Positions 52,978 through 62,260 of a stretch of 64,000 nt of DNA are shown here, piece after piece (position 1 is the first letter of the stretch; each line of letters opens with the position of its first letter). Origin of the DNA: Pseudonocardia oceani (GTDB lineage Bacteria; Actinomycetota; Actinomycetes; Mycobacteriales; Pseudonocardiaceae); assembly GCF_019263585.2 (NCBI RefSeq), contig NZ_JADQDF010000001.1, positions 558,001 through 622,000 on the forward strand, read 5' to 3'. Below the pieces are notes generated by a model that was not told where the DNA came from, made no database searches, and saw only the letters and a list, made by a program, of their open reading frames with translations. The translations under genes and the position numbers were made by a program.

Positions 52978-53621
52978 CAACAGGGATCGCGACGCGTAGC
53001 AGCACCGCAGCGAGCGGATCGCCGATCACGAACGGAACGCCGACGGACATTCGGCGCCGAGGCCGGGCACGACGGTTGTCGATCGGCGCATTGATGATGG
53101 TGCTGGGGGCGGTGGGCAGTGTGGTCGTGTTCCAGCAGATCGGGGACCGCGTGCCCGCGATCGGCATCGCCCGGACCGTCCCGTTCGGCCAACAGGTCAC
53201 CGAGCAGGATCTGCGCCAGATCCTGCTGCCGACCGGGTCGGAGCTGGCCCTCGTCGAATGGGAGCGCTCGGACGAAATCGTCGGCCGGTACGCGGTGACC
53301 GATCTGCTGCCCGGCCAGATCATGACCCGCGACGCCGTGACCGCGGATCGTCTGCCGGGCCCGGGGCAGGCGATCGTGGGAGTGGCCGTGGAGCCGGGCC
53401 AGGTTCCGGTCACGCCGCTGACACCGCAGGATCAGGTGCTGGTCGTCGACGCCGGCGAGAGCAGCGGGTCGGGGGTCGACGCGAGCGTCCTGCGCACCGG
53501 CCCGGTCGACGTGGGTAGCCGGCGGACCGTCGATCTCCTGGTGTCCGATGTCGATGCACCTCGCGTTGCCCGACTGGCCGAGGCGGGACGAGCCGTGCTC
53601 GTCCTGGTCGAGCGGCGGTGA
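52974..53621 (+). CDS. SAF-domain protein (CpaB/RcpC-like)
   Basis: This 215-residue protein has an N-terminal helix (about 37-55) and a SAF domain (about 65-125; IARTVPFGQQVTEQDLRQIL, then LLPGQIMTRDAVTADRL). A C-terminal domain (VAVEPGQVPVTPLTPQDQVL) matches CpaB/RcpC pilus-assembly proteins. It starts with GTG behind CCGGAGG. It is placed before cpaE and cpaF as in Tad loci. Confidence 0.75.
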   Translation: MTTGIATRSSTAASGSPITNGTPTDIRRRGRARRLSIGALMMVLGAVGSVVVFQQIGDRVPAIGIARTVPFGQQVTEQDLRQILLPTGSELALVEWERSDEIVGRYAVTDLLPGQIMTRDAVTADRLPGPGQAIVGVAVEPGQVPVTPLTPQDQVLVVDAGESSGSGVDASVLRTGPVDVGSRRTVDLLVSDVDAPRVARLAEAGRAVLVLVERR

Positions 53622-53624
53622 CCG

Positions 53625-54425
53625 ATGCTGATCTCCTTCCTCTCCGCCAAGGGCAGTCCGGGCGTCACCACCTCGGTGCTCGCGCTCGCCGCGCGATGGC
53701 CACGCGCCGCGATCGCCGTGGACCTCGATCCGCAGGGTGGCGACATCCTGGCCGGGCTGGGCGGAGGCAAGCATCCCGCGCGGCACGGGATCGTCGAACT
53801 GCTCGTCGAGGCTCGCAACGAGAGCCTGCACGCGGCGATGGGCCGGCACGTCGTTCGGCCTGCTCCGCACAGCCCGCCGGTGCTCGCCGGCTTCGGGGCC
53901 CCGGGCCAGGCGGCGAACGTCCCGTGGGACCTGGTCGGGAGCCATTTAGTCGATGTGCCCGGGGCGGACATCCTGGCCGACTGCGGCCGATTCGTTCTCG
54001 ACCATTCGGTGTCGGCGGTGCTGCGCCGCAGTGACCTCGTCGTCCTGGTTGCCGGTTCGTCGCTGCGGGTCGTGCGCGCCGCCGCGCGGACGCTGCCGCT
54101 CATTCGTCGTGAGCTGGGGACAGCCGGCGAGGCGAACCACGGGCACGGTCCGGTCACGCTGGTGATCATCGGCCCCGACATGCCCTACACCGCCGAGGAG
54201 ATCGCCGGCGGTTGCCAGACCGAGGTTGCCGGGACGCTGCCGCATGACCCGGTGGCCGCGAGCGTGTGGAGCGACGCAGCACCCACCGGCCGTGGCTTTC
54301 AGCGGTCCCGACTGCAGCGCGCGGCCGGTGTACTCGCCCGGGCGCTGGCCGAGCGAGCGACGGTATGCCGCGGCGCGGCAGCGTCGCGGCCGGGCGCCGG
54401 GCTCAACGGCAGGGTGCTGCGATGA
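53625..54425 (+). CDS. CpaE-like ParA-type ATPase
   Basis: This 266-residue MinD/ParA-fold protein has the N-terminal motif FLSAKGSPGVTTSVLALA, a deviant Walker A in which the lysine before Thr-Thr is absent (normally KGGxGKTT). AIAVDLDPQGGD is the A' motif and ADILADCGRFV the third motif. Loss of the P-loop lysine makes ATP hydrolysis doubtful; CpaE-type proteins guide pilus assembly. It overlaps cpaF by 4 bp. Confidence 0.75.
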   Translation: MLISFLSAKGSPGVTTSVLALAARWPRAAIAVDLDPQGGDILAGLGGGKHPARHGIVELLVEARNESLHAAMGRHVVRPAPHSPPVLAGFGAPGQAANVPWDLVGSHLVDVPGADILADCGRFVLDHSVSAVLRRSDLVVLVAGSSLRVVRAAARTLPLIRRELGTAGEANHGHGPVTLVIIGPDMPYTAEEIAGGCQTEVAGTLPHDPVAASVWSDAAPTGRGFQRSRLQRAAGVLARALAERATVCRGAAASRPGAGLNGRVLR

Positions 54426-55813
54426 GGGAGAGTGCGACGGCCGTCGCCGACCGGCGACTCGTGAACACGATCCGGACGGCGGTGCTGCACCGTCTGGGTT
54501 CCGATGCCCGCCGGGACGGCCTCAAGGCCACTGATCAGCGCGAGCTTCTGCGGTCCTGGGTCGAGGACGAGCTGGCCGTCGAGTCGCGGCGACGGATGAC
54601 CGACGGGGAGCCGCAGCTCGACCGGTTCACCGAGGTCGCCGTCCTGCGCGCGGTGGAGAACACCGTCTGGGGCCTCGGGCGGTTGCAGCAGCTCCTCGAC
54701 CTCCACGACGTCGAGGACATCCACATCGTCGGCGCCGACCGGCCGATGCTACGCATGGCGGACGGATCGCTGCGACGTGCCGCAGAACCGATCGCGGATT
54801 CCGACGACGATCTCATCCAGCAGTTGCAGTTCATCGCGGCACACCACGGCGCGTCGGAACGAGCGTTCTCCCCGGCGCAGCCGTGCCTGAACCTCCAGCT
54901 GCCCGACGGGTCGCGACTCGCAGCGATGCGCGACGTCGTGCCGCACCCGGTCGTGACCATCCGCCGTCACCGCCTGCTCGACGTCGGTCTCTCCGACATG
55001 GTCCGGCTCGGCACGCTCACCGAGCACGCCGCACGGTTCCTGGCCGCGCTCGTGGGAGCCCGGTGCAGCCTGCTCGTGACCGGAGCACCCGCCTGTGGCA
55101 AGACCACGTTGGTGCGCGCGCTCGCGAAGGAGATCCCGGCCGGGGAACGCATCGCCACGCTGGAGACCGAGTACGAACTGGCCCTGCACCGGCTACCCGG
55201 CGCATCACCGTTGCTGGTCGCGTTGGAGACCCGTCCCGGATCCACCGAGATCGACGCCGCAACCGGGCAACGGGCCGGGGAGATCACGTTGTCCGAACTC
55301 CTGCACCAGACCCTTCGCATGTCCGTCACCCGGGTCATCGTCGGTGAGGTCCGTGGCGCCGAGGCGCTGCCGATGCTGGAGGCGATGAACGCCGGGATGC
55401 CCGGGTCGATGTGCACGCTGCATGCCGGGTCCGCGGCCGACGCCATCGAACGTCTTGTCACCGCCGCGCTCAAGGCGGCCGGCCAGGGCTGGTCGGACAC
55501 CTTCGTGACCCGCCTCGCGGCGCAGGGCATCGACTACGTCGTGCACATGCGCCACACCGCGCATCCCGGATCCGAGGGACGCCGCCGGTTCGTCGCCGAG
55601 ATCGCCGAGGTCACCGACGTGAACGAGAACGGCAAGGTCGCCATGAACCGCATCTTCGCCGAGGACCCGGAGTCCGGCGATCCGCGCGCGGCCTTCCGGA
55701 TGGCCCCGCAGATTCGGTGGCCCTTCCACGAAGCCGGCATCGACATCGGGTTTCTCACCGGCGAGCACCGCGGGACGTCGCCGGTTCACGCGAGGAGGAC
55801 GCCGTGGAACTGA
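54422..55813 (+). CDS. CpaF/TadA-family secretion ATPase
   Basis: This 463-residue ATPase has an N-terminal domain (VWGLGRLQQLLDLHDVEDIH, as in CpaF), Walker A GAPACGKTT (221-229), IATLETEYEL, Walker B VIVGEVRGAEAL and the His-box segment MCTLHAGSAADAIERL. It would power Tad pilus assembly. It overlaps cpaE by 4 bp and tadB by 10 bp. Confidence 0.9.
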   Translation: MRESATAVADRRLVNTIRTAVLHRLGSDARRDGLKATDQRELLRSWVEDELAVESRRRMTDGEPQLDRFTEVAVLRAVENTVWGLGRLQQLLDLHDVEDIHIVGADRPMLRMADGSLRRAAEPIADSDDDLIQQLQFIAAHHGASERAFSPAQPCLNLQLPDGSRLAAMRDVVPHPVVTIRRHRLLDVGLSDMVRLGTLTEHAARFLAALVGARCSLLVTGAPACGKTTLVRALAKEIPAGERIATLETEYELALHRLPGASPLLVALETRPGSTEIDAATGQRAGEITLSELLHQTLRMSVTRVIVGEVRGAEALPMLEAMNAGMPGSMCTLHAGSAADAIERLVTAALKAAGQGWSDTFVTRLAAQGIDYVVHMRHTAHPGSEGRRRFVAEIAEVTDVNENGKVAMNRIFAEDPESGDPRAAFRMAPQIRWPFHEAGIDIGFLTGEHRGTSPVHARRTPWN

Positions 55814-56703
55814 GTCCGATGACCTGGCTGGTGACGGCATCCGGAGCGCTTGTCGTGGCCGGCTTGACGGTCATGATCGCCGGCCCAGACCCCGACCCTC
55901 CCGCAGCCGGGTCGCGAGTGCGCCGTCGGCCGAACTCGCTGTGGACACTGCTGCGGGCAACACACATGGCAGGAACGGAGCGGAGGCAGCACCGCTGGCG
56001 GATCGCCGGGTGGATCGTCGCGGGCCTGCTGGTGTGGATGATCACTGGCTGGCCGGCCGCCGGGGCCGCATTGGCCGGCATCGGGGCCTGGTCGCCGTGG
56101 TTGCTCGGTTCGGCGCACGCGGCGCAGGACCAGATCAGCAAGATCGATGCGCTGTCCACGTGGTGTCGCCGAATGGCCGACACGCTGACAGGCGGCGGAG
56201 CGATCGGCCTCGCGCAAGCGATCACCCTCACCTCCGATCACGCTCCGCCTCAGATAGCGGGCCCGGTGCAGCAGCTGGCCGAACGACTCCGATCCGGGCA
56301 CGGCACTCCGCTGGACGCGGTCCGGGAGTTCGCCGACGGCATCGACGACCCGGTCGGTGACTCGGTCGCGGCCGCGCTCGGACTGGCGCTGCACCAGCAG
56401 AGCAGCGGCGTGGCTCGCGTCCTGCGCCAACTCGCCGACGGCGTGTCCCGGGACGTGCGCGCCCGTCGCGACATCGAGGCGGAGCGCGCCGAAGCGCGCC
56501 AGTCCATCCGGATGCTGCTCCTCATCCAGGGCGGGGTGCTCGCGATGCTGGCCCTGGTTCCCGGTTTCGCTGCTCCGTACGGGAGCCCGCTCGGGCAGCT
56601 CATCATGGCCACCCTGCTGGCCGGCACCTTCGCGCTGCTGATCTGGATGCGCAGGCTCGCAGTGGGATCTTCGGCTCCCAGGTGGTTCGGGGCGAGCCGA
56701 TGA
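55804..56703 (+). CDS. TadB-like inner-membrane protein
   Basis: This 299-residue protein has helices at about 8-28, 65-105 (two) and 240-285 (two). A cytoplasmic type II secretion F-like domain lies between them, with LSTWCRRMADTLTGGGAIGL and ALGLALHQQSSGVARVLRQL. It is the platform protein of the Tad system and pairs with TadC. It starts with GTG inside the end of cpaF. Confidence 0.8.
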   Translation: MELSPMTWLVTASGALVVAGLTVMIAGPDPDPPAAGSRVRRRPNSLWTLLRATHMAGTERRQHRWRIAGWIVAGLLVWMITGWPAAGAALAGIGAWSPWLLGSAHAAQDQISKIDALSTWCRRMADTLTGGGAIGLAQAITLTSDHAPPQIAGPVQQLAERLRSGHGTPLDAVREFADGIDDPVGDSVAAALGLALHQQSSGVARVLRQLADGVSRDVRARRDIEAERAEARQSIRMLLLIQGGVLAMLALVPGFAAPYGSPLGQLIMATLLAGTFALLIWMRRLAVGSSAPRWFGASR

Positions 56704-57599
56704 ACGCGCTGCTCCTGGCCACTATCGGTGCCGGCGCACTCATCGGCGCAGGGTTGGCGGTCATCCTGGCCGGGCTGACGAGATGGCATCCGGTCCTCTC
56801 GGACGCGTTGGCGATGCTCGATGAACGCCATCCCCTGCCAGCCACCGAAGCAAGCGGAGCACCCGGGACGCGCGCGGCGGTATTCCGCGTCCTCGTCGAC
56901 GTTGCACGGCGCCTGCCCGGGTCGGTCGGCGAACGTGATCTGGAGGTCCTCCAGCTCGACCGGGACCGCCACCTGATCGGACGGCTCGGGACCGCGCTGG
57001 CGTACGCAGGGATCGGACCGGCGCTCGCCGTTGTTCTGCTGGTGCTGAATGCGAGCCTTCCCGTCGTCGTGCCGACCGGGTTCTGCGTGGTCGGCGCCGT
57101 CGTCGGCTGGACGAGCTACGGGCGCCGCACCCGAGATCGGGCCGACGACGTCCGAGAAGAGCTGCGGTACGTCCTCGTCGCCTACCTCCAGCAGGTGAGC
57201 CTGCTGCGCCGCGGTGGGGCGGGCATCGCCACCGCGCTCGGCCTCCCACCCCAACTGCTCGACGACAGCGAGCCGATGCGTCGCATCGGCCGTGAACTCG
57301 AGCTGGCCGAACGCGCCGGCCTGATGCCGTGGGAGGGCCTGCGTCGATTCGGTACCCAGATCGACGTCAGCGAGCTCGAAGACCTCTGCACGATCGCCGA
57401 GACGGCGGGACACGACGGCGGCGCCGTGATCGACACCTTGCTCGCCCGGGCCGAGAGCCTCAACGACGAGCTAATCGCCGACGCCCACACAGCCGCGAAC
57501 CGGGCGACCGGCCAGATGAGCACACCCGGCGCGATCCAGGTCTTCCTGATCGCGGCGTGGGTGCTGTTCCCGGCTGCGGCCACGCTGCTGAGCTCGTGA
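56700..57599 (+). CDS. TadC-like inner-membrane protein
   Basis: This 299-residue protein has helices at about 5-27, 100-140 and 275-297 and a T2SF-like domain (LVAYLQQVSLLRRGGAGIAT and DVSELEDLCTIAETAGHDGG). It is the second platform protein of the Tad module. It overlaps tadB by 4 bp; a 25-bp gap with a strong ribosome site separates it from the pilin-like gene. Confidence 0.8.
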   Translation: MNALLLATIGAGALIGAGLAVILAGLTRWHPVLSDALAMLDERHPLPATEASGAPGTRAAVFRVLVDVARRLPGSVGERDLEVLQLDRDRHLIGRLGTALAYAGIGPALAVVLLVLNASLPVVVPTGFCVVGAVVGWTSYGRRTRDRADDVREELRYVLVAYLQQVSLLRRGGAGIATALGLPPQLLDDSEPMRRIGRELELAERAGLMPWEGLRRFGTQIDVSELEDLCTIAETAGHDGGAVIDTLLARAESLNDELIADAHTAANRATGQMSTPGAIQVFLIAAWVLFPAAATLLSS

Positions 57600-57624
57600 C
57601 GACATCGAATCAGAGGAGGAACCG

Positions 57625-57831
57625 ATGGAGAAGATCCGTATGACCCTGACCCTGCTGGTGATGGATGTGATCGGACGCCTGGGCGCCCGACTGGGCCCGG
57701 TCGACGAGCGCGGCGGAGGACGCAATACCGACGAGGGCTTCCACATCTCCGGCGGCGCCATCGTGGCGGGCGCGATCGCCGCCGGCGTCGGGGCGTTCAT
57801 CGCTCAGAAGCTCGGCGCCCTCGGCGAATGA
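57625..57831 (+). CDS. Small pilin-like protein of the Tad locus
   Basis: This 68-residue protein has a very strong GAGGAGG five bases before the ATG, as expected for an abundant subunit. An N-terminal charged region ends DEGFHISGGAIVAGAIAAGV, a Gly/Ala helix like the mature part of Flp pilins. The usual cleavage motif with Glu at +5 is not obvious; cleavage could follow EG. It sits between tadC and the TadE-like genes, the Flp position in some loci. It is probably the main pilin. Confidence 0.6.
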   Translation: MEKIRMTLTLLVMDVIGRLGARLGPVDERGGGRNTDEGFHISGGAIVAGAIAAGVGAFIAQKLGALGE

Positions 57832-57843
57832 TGCGGAGTCGCC

Positions 57844-58239
57844 ATGACGACGCCGACAGACACCGGAGAACGGGGCGGAGCGACCAGCGTGCAGATGGCG
57901 CTCCTGTGGATCGCCATGATCACGTTCATCATGGCCGTCGTCCAGACCGCGCTGCTGTACCTCGCCGGCCAGCTCGCACTGACCGCGGCCGAGGACGGTT
58001 TGCGGTCGGGCCGCTACTACGGCGTCGGATCCGCGGAGCAGGCCCGCCGCAACGCCCAGGACTTCATCGCCCGCACCGCGGGCACCACCCTCGGCGCACC
58101 GACGGTGGAGGCCGTGCTCAGCGACGACGGCGCAACGCTGCAGGTGACCGTCAGCGGGACCGTGCTCGCGGTCGTTCCCGGCCTGGAGCTGCACGTCGCC
58201 AAGCAGGCGACGGGCGCGATCGAGCAGGTCACGCCATGA
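57844..58239 (+). CDS. TadE-like pseudopilin
   Basis: This 131-residue protein has GERGGATSVQMALLWIAMIT, the short basic leader plus 'G-x-E-x-x-xLL' helix of TadE proteins, then a globular domain with VTVSGTVLAVVPGLELHV. It probably forms a minor pilin or tip component. It overlaps the next gene by 4 bp. Confidence 0.75.
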   Translation: MTTPTDTGERGGATSVQMALLWIAMITFIMAVVQTALLYLAGQLALTAAEDGLRSGRYYGVGSAEQARRNAQDFIARTAGTTLGAPTVEAVLSDDGATLQVTVSGTVLAVVPGLELHVAKQATGAIEQVTP

Positions 58240-58679
58240 TCGCGCCCGTTGACGCGCGAGGGGAACGGGGAGGCGGGCCATCGGTCGAGGCCGCGTTGCT
58301 GGCCACGTTGATGGGTTTGCTCATCGGTTTCGTCATCGCCGTCGGACGTCTGGTGGCTGCCGAGTCGGCCTGTGACCAGGCTGCCCGCGCGGCCGCGCGC
58401 ATCGCCTCCATCGAGCGCGACGCGGCCCAGGCGCAGGTGCAGGGCCAGAAGGCGGCCGAATCCGCTGTGGCATCCCAGGGCCTGACGTTGGCGCAGCTTG
58501 CCGTCACGATCGACACCACCCAGTTCGGCCGACCACTCGGCGAGCCGGGCGTCGTACGAGCCGACGTCGCGTGCCAGGTGCGATGGTCAGACCTCGCAGT
58601 GCCGGGCGCGCCTGGATTTCACGATCTTGAAGCATCGTTCACCAGCCCGATAGACCAATTCCGGGAACGACAGCGATGA
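58236..58679 (+). CDS. TadE/TadF-like pseudopilin
   Basis: This 147-residue protein has RGERGGGPSVEAALLATLMG and a helix to about 45 (LLIGFVIAVGRLVAAES), followed by AARAAARIASIER and a mature domain. It is the second of three minor pilin-like proteins. It overlaps both neighbours by 4 bp. Confidence 0.7.
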   Translation: MIAPVDARGERGGGPSVEAALLATLMGLLIGFVIAVGRLVAAESACDQAARAAARIASIERDAAQAQVQGQKAAESAVASQGLTLAQLAVTIDTTQFGRPLGEPGVVRADVACQVRWSDLAVPGAPGFHDLEASFTSPIDQFRERQR

Positions 58680-59110
58680 CCCGGACCGAGGACGAACGGG
58701 ACCGTGGCGGCGGATCGGTCAGCGCACCGATGGCCATCGCGATGCTGACGCTGATCGCGGTCAGCGGACTGGCGATCGACGGAGCCCGCAAAGCCCAGCA
58801 GATCGCCACTGCCGACGCCACGGCCGAGGAAGCCGCACGCGCGGGCGGTCAGGTCGTCGACCTGGCCGCGGTCCAGCGCGGCGAGGCGGCGCTGGACCCG
58901 AACAATGCACGCGCAGCGGCCCAGGAGTACCTGGAGGCCGCTGGCGTGACCGGCGAGGTGTTCCTTGTGGCCCCGGACCGGATCCGGGTAGAGGTCGTCC
59001 TCCGGCAACCCACTGTGCTCCTCGGGCTGGTGGGTGTGGACGAGATCTCGGCGACGGGCTCGGCCGAGGCCGATGTCGTGCCGTCGCAGCCCGGACCGGC
59101 TGGTGGGTGA
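58676..59110 (+). CDS. TadG/pilus-assembly-like protein
   Basis: This 144-residue protein has RDRGGGSVSAPMAIAMLTLI, a TadE/G-type helix, then AIDGARKAQQIATADATAEE, typical of the helical part of TadG-like proteins, and VRVEVVLRQPTVLLGLVGVD. The large VWA region of full TadG is absent. It is the third minor component and overlaps the next gene as GTGA. Confidence 0.7.
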   Translation: MTRTEDERDRGGGSVSAPMAIAMLTLIAVSGLAIDGARKAQQIATADATAEEAARAGGQVVDLAAVQRGEAALDPNNARAAAQEYLEAAGVTGEVFLVAPDRIRVEVVLRQPTVLLGLVGVDEISATGSAEADVVPSQPGPAGG

Positions 59111-62100
59111 TGATCATGTTGCGGCTGGTGCGCGGGCTGATCGCGCTCGTCACCCTGGCCGGGCTGGTCGCGGGAGTCCCGGCAGCGCTGTGGTCGCTCG
59201 GGTCGCCGTTCCTCCCCGACCGACTGCCGACCGTGGACCACGTCGTCGTGGCGCTCACCCGACCCGATGACGGCAGCCTGCTGCTCGGACTGCTCGTGCT
59301 CGTCGGCTGGATCGTCTGGCTACAGCTCGCCTACTCGATACTGGTCGAGACCGCGGCCCAGGTTCGCTCGCTGCCGATGCACCGTCCCGATCGGTTCGGG
59401 TTCCGGACGACCCGCACGCTCGCCGCCCTGCTCATCGGCTGGGTCCTCACCATGGCCGCCACACCGGCGACCGCATCCACCCCGGCTCCCGTCACGGTGA
59501 GCACATCCTTACTTCCCGCTGCCGCTGCGTCGGCGCGGTCGGCACCCGTGGACGGGCCCATCCACGTCGTGCAGGCTCGTGACACGTTGTGGGACATCGC
59601 GGCCCGCGTCCTGGGCGATCCGCTGCGGTGGCGCGAGATCTTCGATCTCAACGACGGACGTCTCCAGGCCGACGGCGGCCGGCTGAGCGACGGATCGGTC
59701 CTGCATGTCGGGTGGGAGCTGCGCCTGCCACCCGAGCCGGACCCTTCCGACATACGAGTGCGCGTCGAGGTCGGGGACAGCCTCACCGGTCTCGCGGACC
59801 AGCACCTCGGCGACCCGGCCCGGTACCCGGACCTCTACGAGGTCAACGTCGGTGTCCGGCAGCCGGACGGCGGCTATCTGAACGACCCCGACGTGATCCG
59901 ACCCGGCTGGCTCCTCTCCGTCCCCACCATCGACGGACCCGTCGATCAACCGATGGACGACATCCCGCCGCCTGTTGACGGCACCGGTCCCGATCCGCCA
60001 CCCCTCACCACCTCGACACCGACACCCGAGCTCCAGGTCCCGACCGGGGATCCGCTGACGTCGATCCCGCTGCCCGAGACATCGACACCGACCCCGCCGA
60101 GCAACCCGACTGGCGGCACCGACACCGCACAGACGTCGTTCGCAGTTCCAGCAGCGCTCGTCGTCTCCGGGCTGGCGGCCAGCGGGATCGTCACCGGAAT
60201 CGTCGCCTACCGCCGCCGTCAGACGCGCTGGCGCCGCGCCGGCCGTCAGATCGCCCTGCCGGATCTGGACCACTCCCGGCTCGAGTCCGCCACCTTCACC
60301 GCAGCGCAGACCGCCGGGACACGGTTCCAGGACACCGTGCTGAGATCCCTCACCGTCACGCCCGGCCTGCGGCACGGGTTGCCGTCGCTGGAGGCTCTCT
60401 GGCTCGCACCGGCGGGTATCGATCTCGTGCTCACCGAGCCACGGGACGCGGTCCCGCCGTTCGTCGCCGAGGACGACGGATCGGTGTGGCACGTCGATGC
60501 GGAGGCGGCCTTGCCGATCACGGAACTGGAGGCTGTCGGTATCGCGAACCCGTTCCCCGCTCTCGTCTCCCTCGGCACCAGTGAGGACGGCGCGACCCTG
60601 CTGATTGACGCCGAACGAGCCGGGGCGCTCCACCTCGTCGGCGATCCGACCAAGACGATCGACCTGGTCAGGAACATGGTGGTCGAGCTCGGCACGTGCC
60701 GTTGGGCCGATGACACCACGGTCATGGTCGTCGGACTGGAGGCCGGCCTGACAGACCTCCCCCCGAACCGGGTCGAGCACGTACAGGACGTCCGGACCGC
60801 GGCCGGTCGTCTACGAGCGGCGATATCAGCGACGCAGGAGCACCTGGCGAGGGTTGACGGCGGCTCCGTGGTGGACATGCGGGTCCAGGACCAGCTCAGC
60901 GACTCCTGGGTCGTCAGCGTCCTGCTTGTGGCCGAGCCCGACGAGACGCAACTGCAGATGCTCAGCGAGCTGTGCCGGGAGCTCGCAACCGGTGAACGAA
61001 CCTCGGCCGCCGTCATCACCGCCGGAGCATCGACAACGCTGCCCGGGGAACAGGTGCACATCGACTCAGACGGCACGATGCAGATACCGCGGCTGGACAC
61101 GGGAACGTTGCGCGCCGAGCAGATGCCCGCCGACATCGCCCTCGGGCTGCTCTCGGTCATCGGCACCGCGCTGGAGCACGACGTACCAGTACCGTCCGCG
61201 ACCGAACCTCAGCCCTGGGCCGACAACATGCGCAGCGACGGGTCCCTGCAGCCTGACACGGATTCCCCAGAGGCCGGTCCGCTCGTGATCGAGATCGACG
61301 ATTCGGATGAATCCCCGGCTCGCCAACCGCTCCTTACGGAGGTTGCTGGTCAACAGCCTGACCCAGCTGCCCACCGGCGGCTGCTCCTGGCGGAGAAGCA
61401 GGACCCCGAGTTGGACGACGACATCGCGCTATGGCGCGCCCAGGGACCGTCAGCGCGCCCGCTCGTCTCGATCCTCGGCGAACCGGCCTTCGCCGCTGCC
61501 GGTCCCCTGCCCGAGAAGCGGCACAGCTGGTACGTCGAGGTCGTGGTTTACCTGGCGCTGCACCCGACGGGCGTCGACCGGGACAAGATCACAACGGACC
61601 TCTGGCCGGAAGGGAGCACCGTGCGGCCCCCGACCATCCGGCGGGCCGTCGCGGAGGCGCGGCAGTGGGCCGGCAAGAACCACAGCGTCGACCCGCCCGT
61701 CGACCACATCCCGAGCATCTCACCCGCCGGCGGTGACCGATACCGGATCACCGGGCACCTCATGGACTGGGACCTGTTCCGGCGCCTGCGCAAACGCGCC
61801 CAGGCCCGCGCCGCCGCCGGTCGACGAGCCGACGCGACGCACGACTACGAGAACGCCCTGCGGCTTGTCCGCGGCCCGGTCCTCCACCCGCTGCGGCAGC
61901 GGGGATACGGCTGGCTGCACAACCCCGACCAGCGCCACGAGCACCTTATCCCCGGCTTCATCATCGACACCGCCCACGAGCTGGTCGACCTCGCACTCGA
62001 CGACGGCGACATCGAGCTCGCCCGGTTCGCGGCCGAGACGGCCCAACGGGTCGACCCGGACCGCACCTTCGATCGCCCGTTCACCGACCTGATGCGCATC

Positions 62101-62253
62101 GCCCACGCAGCGGGCGATCTCGCCGAGATGCGCGAACACGCCGAGCTGCTCCTCGCCGAGCGAGGGTTCGAGGTCGGCGAGGACCTTCCACCCGAGAGCT
62201 TCGCCGTGTTCGACGCGCTGTTCCCGCACGGCCTCCGCGTCCCGACCAGCTGA
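59107..62253 (+). CDS. Giant LysM-membrane-BTAD protein of the Tad locus
   Basis: This 1,048-residue protein has helices at about 5-28 and 58-80 and near 105-120, then two LysM-like modules (about 152-210, VVQARDTLWDIAARVLGDP; about 217-280, VEVGDSLTGLADQHLGDPA). A Pro/Thr linker and a further helix (about 345-367) lead to a long cytoplasmic alpha/beta region, an OmpR-type winged helix (about 789-885) and a bacterial transcriptional activation domain (about 886-1048). It could bind cell wall outside and regulate inside. It starts at GTG overlapping the previous stop. Confidence 0.75.
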   Translation: MMIMLRLVRGLIALVTLAGLVAGVPAALWSLGSPFLPDRLPTVDHVVVALTRPDDGSLLLGLLVLVGWIVWLQLAYSILVETAAQVRSLPMHRPDRFGFRTTRTLAALLIGWVLTMAATPATASTPAPVTVSTSLLPAAAASARSAPVDGPIHVVQARDTLWDIAARVLGDPLRWREIFDLNDGRLQADGGRLSDGSVLHVGWELRLPPEPDPSDIRVRVEVGDSLTGLADQHLGDPARYPDLYEVNVGVRQPDGGYLNDPDVIRPGWLLSVPTIDGPVDQPMDDIPPPVDGTGPDPPPLTTSTPTPELQVPTGDPLTSIPLPETSTPTPPSNPTGGTDTAQTSFAVPAALVVSGLAASGIVTGIVAYRRRQTRWRRAGRQIALPDLDHSRLESATFTAAQTAGTRFQDTVLRSLTVTPGLRHGLPSLEALWLAPAGIDLVLTEPRDAVPPFVAEDDGSVWHVDAEAALPITELEAVGIANPFPALVSLGTSEDGATLLIDAERAGALHLVGDPTKTIDLVRNMVVELGTCRWADDTTVMVVGLEAGLTDLPPNRVEHVQDVRTAAGRLRAAISATQEHLARVDGGSVVDMRVQDQLSDSWVVSVLLVAEPDETQLQMLSELCRELATGERTSAAVITAGASTTLPGEQVHIDSDGTMQIPRLDTGTLRAEQMPADIALGLLSVIGTALEHDVPVPSATEPQPWADNMRSDGSLQPDTDSPEAGPLVIEIDDSDESPARQPLLTEVAGQQPDPAAHRRLLLAEKQDPELDDDIALWRAQGPSARPLVSILGEPAFAAAGPLPEKRHSWYVEVVVYLALHPTGVDRDKITTDLWPEGSTVRPPTIRRAVAEARQWAGKNHSVDPPVDHIPSISPAGGDRYRITGHLMDWDLFRRLRKRAQARAAAGRRADATHDYENALRLVRGPVLHPLRQRGYGWLHNPDQRHEHLIPGFIIDTAHELVDLALDDGDIELARFAAETAQRVDPDRTFDRPFTDLMRIAHAAGDLAEMREHAELLLAERGFEVGEDLPPESFAVFDALFPHGLRVPTS

Positions 62254-62260
62254 GGACCCG

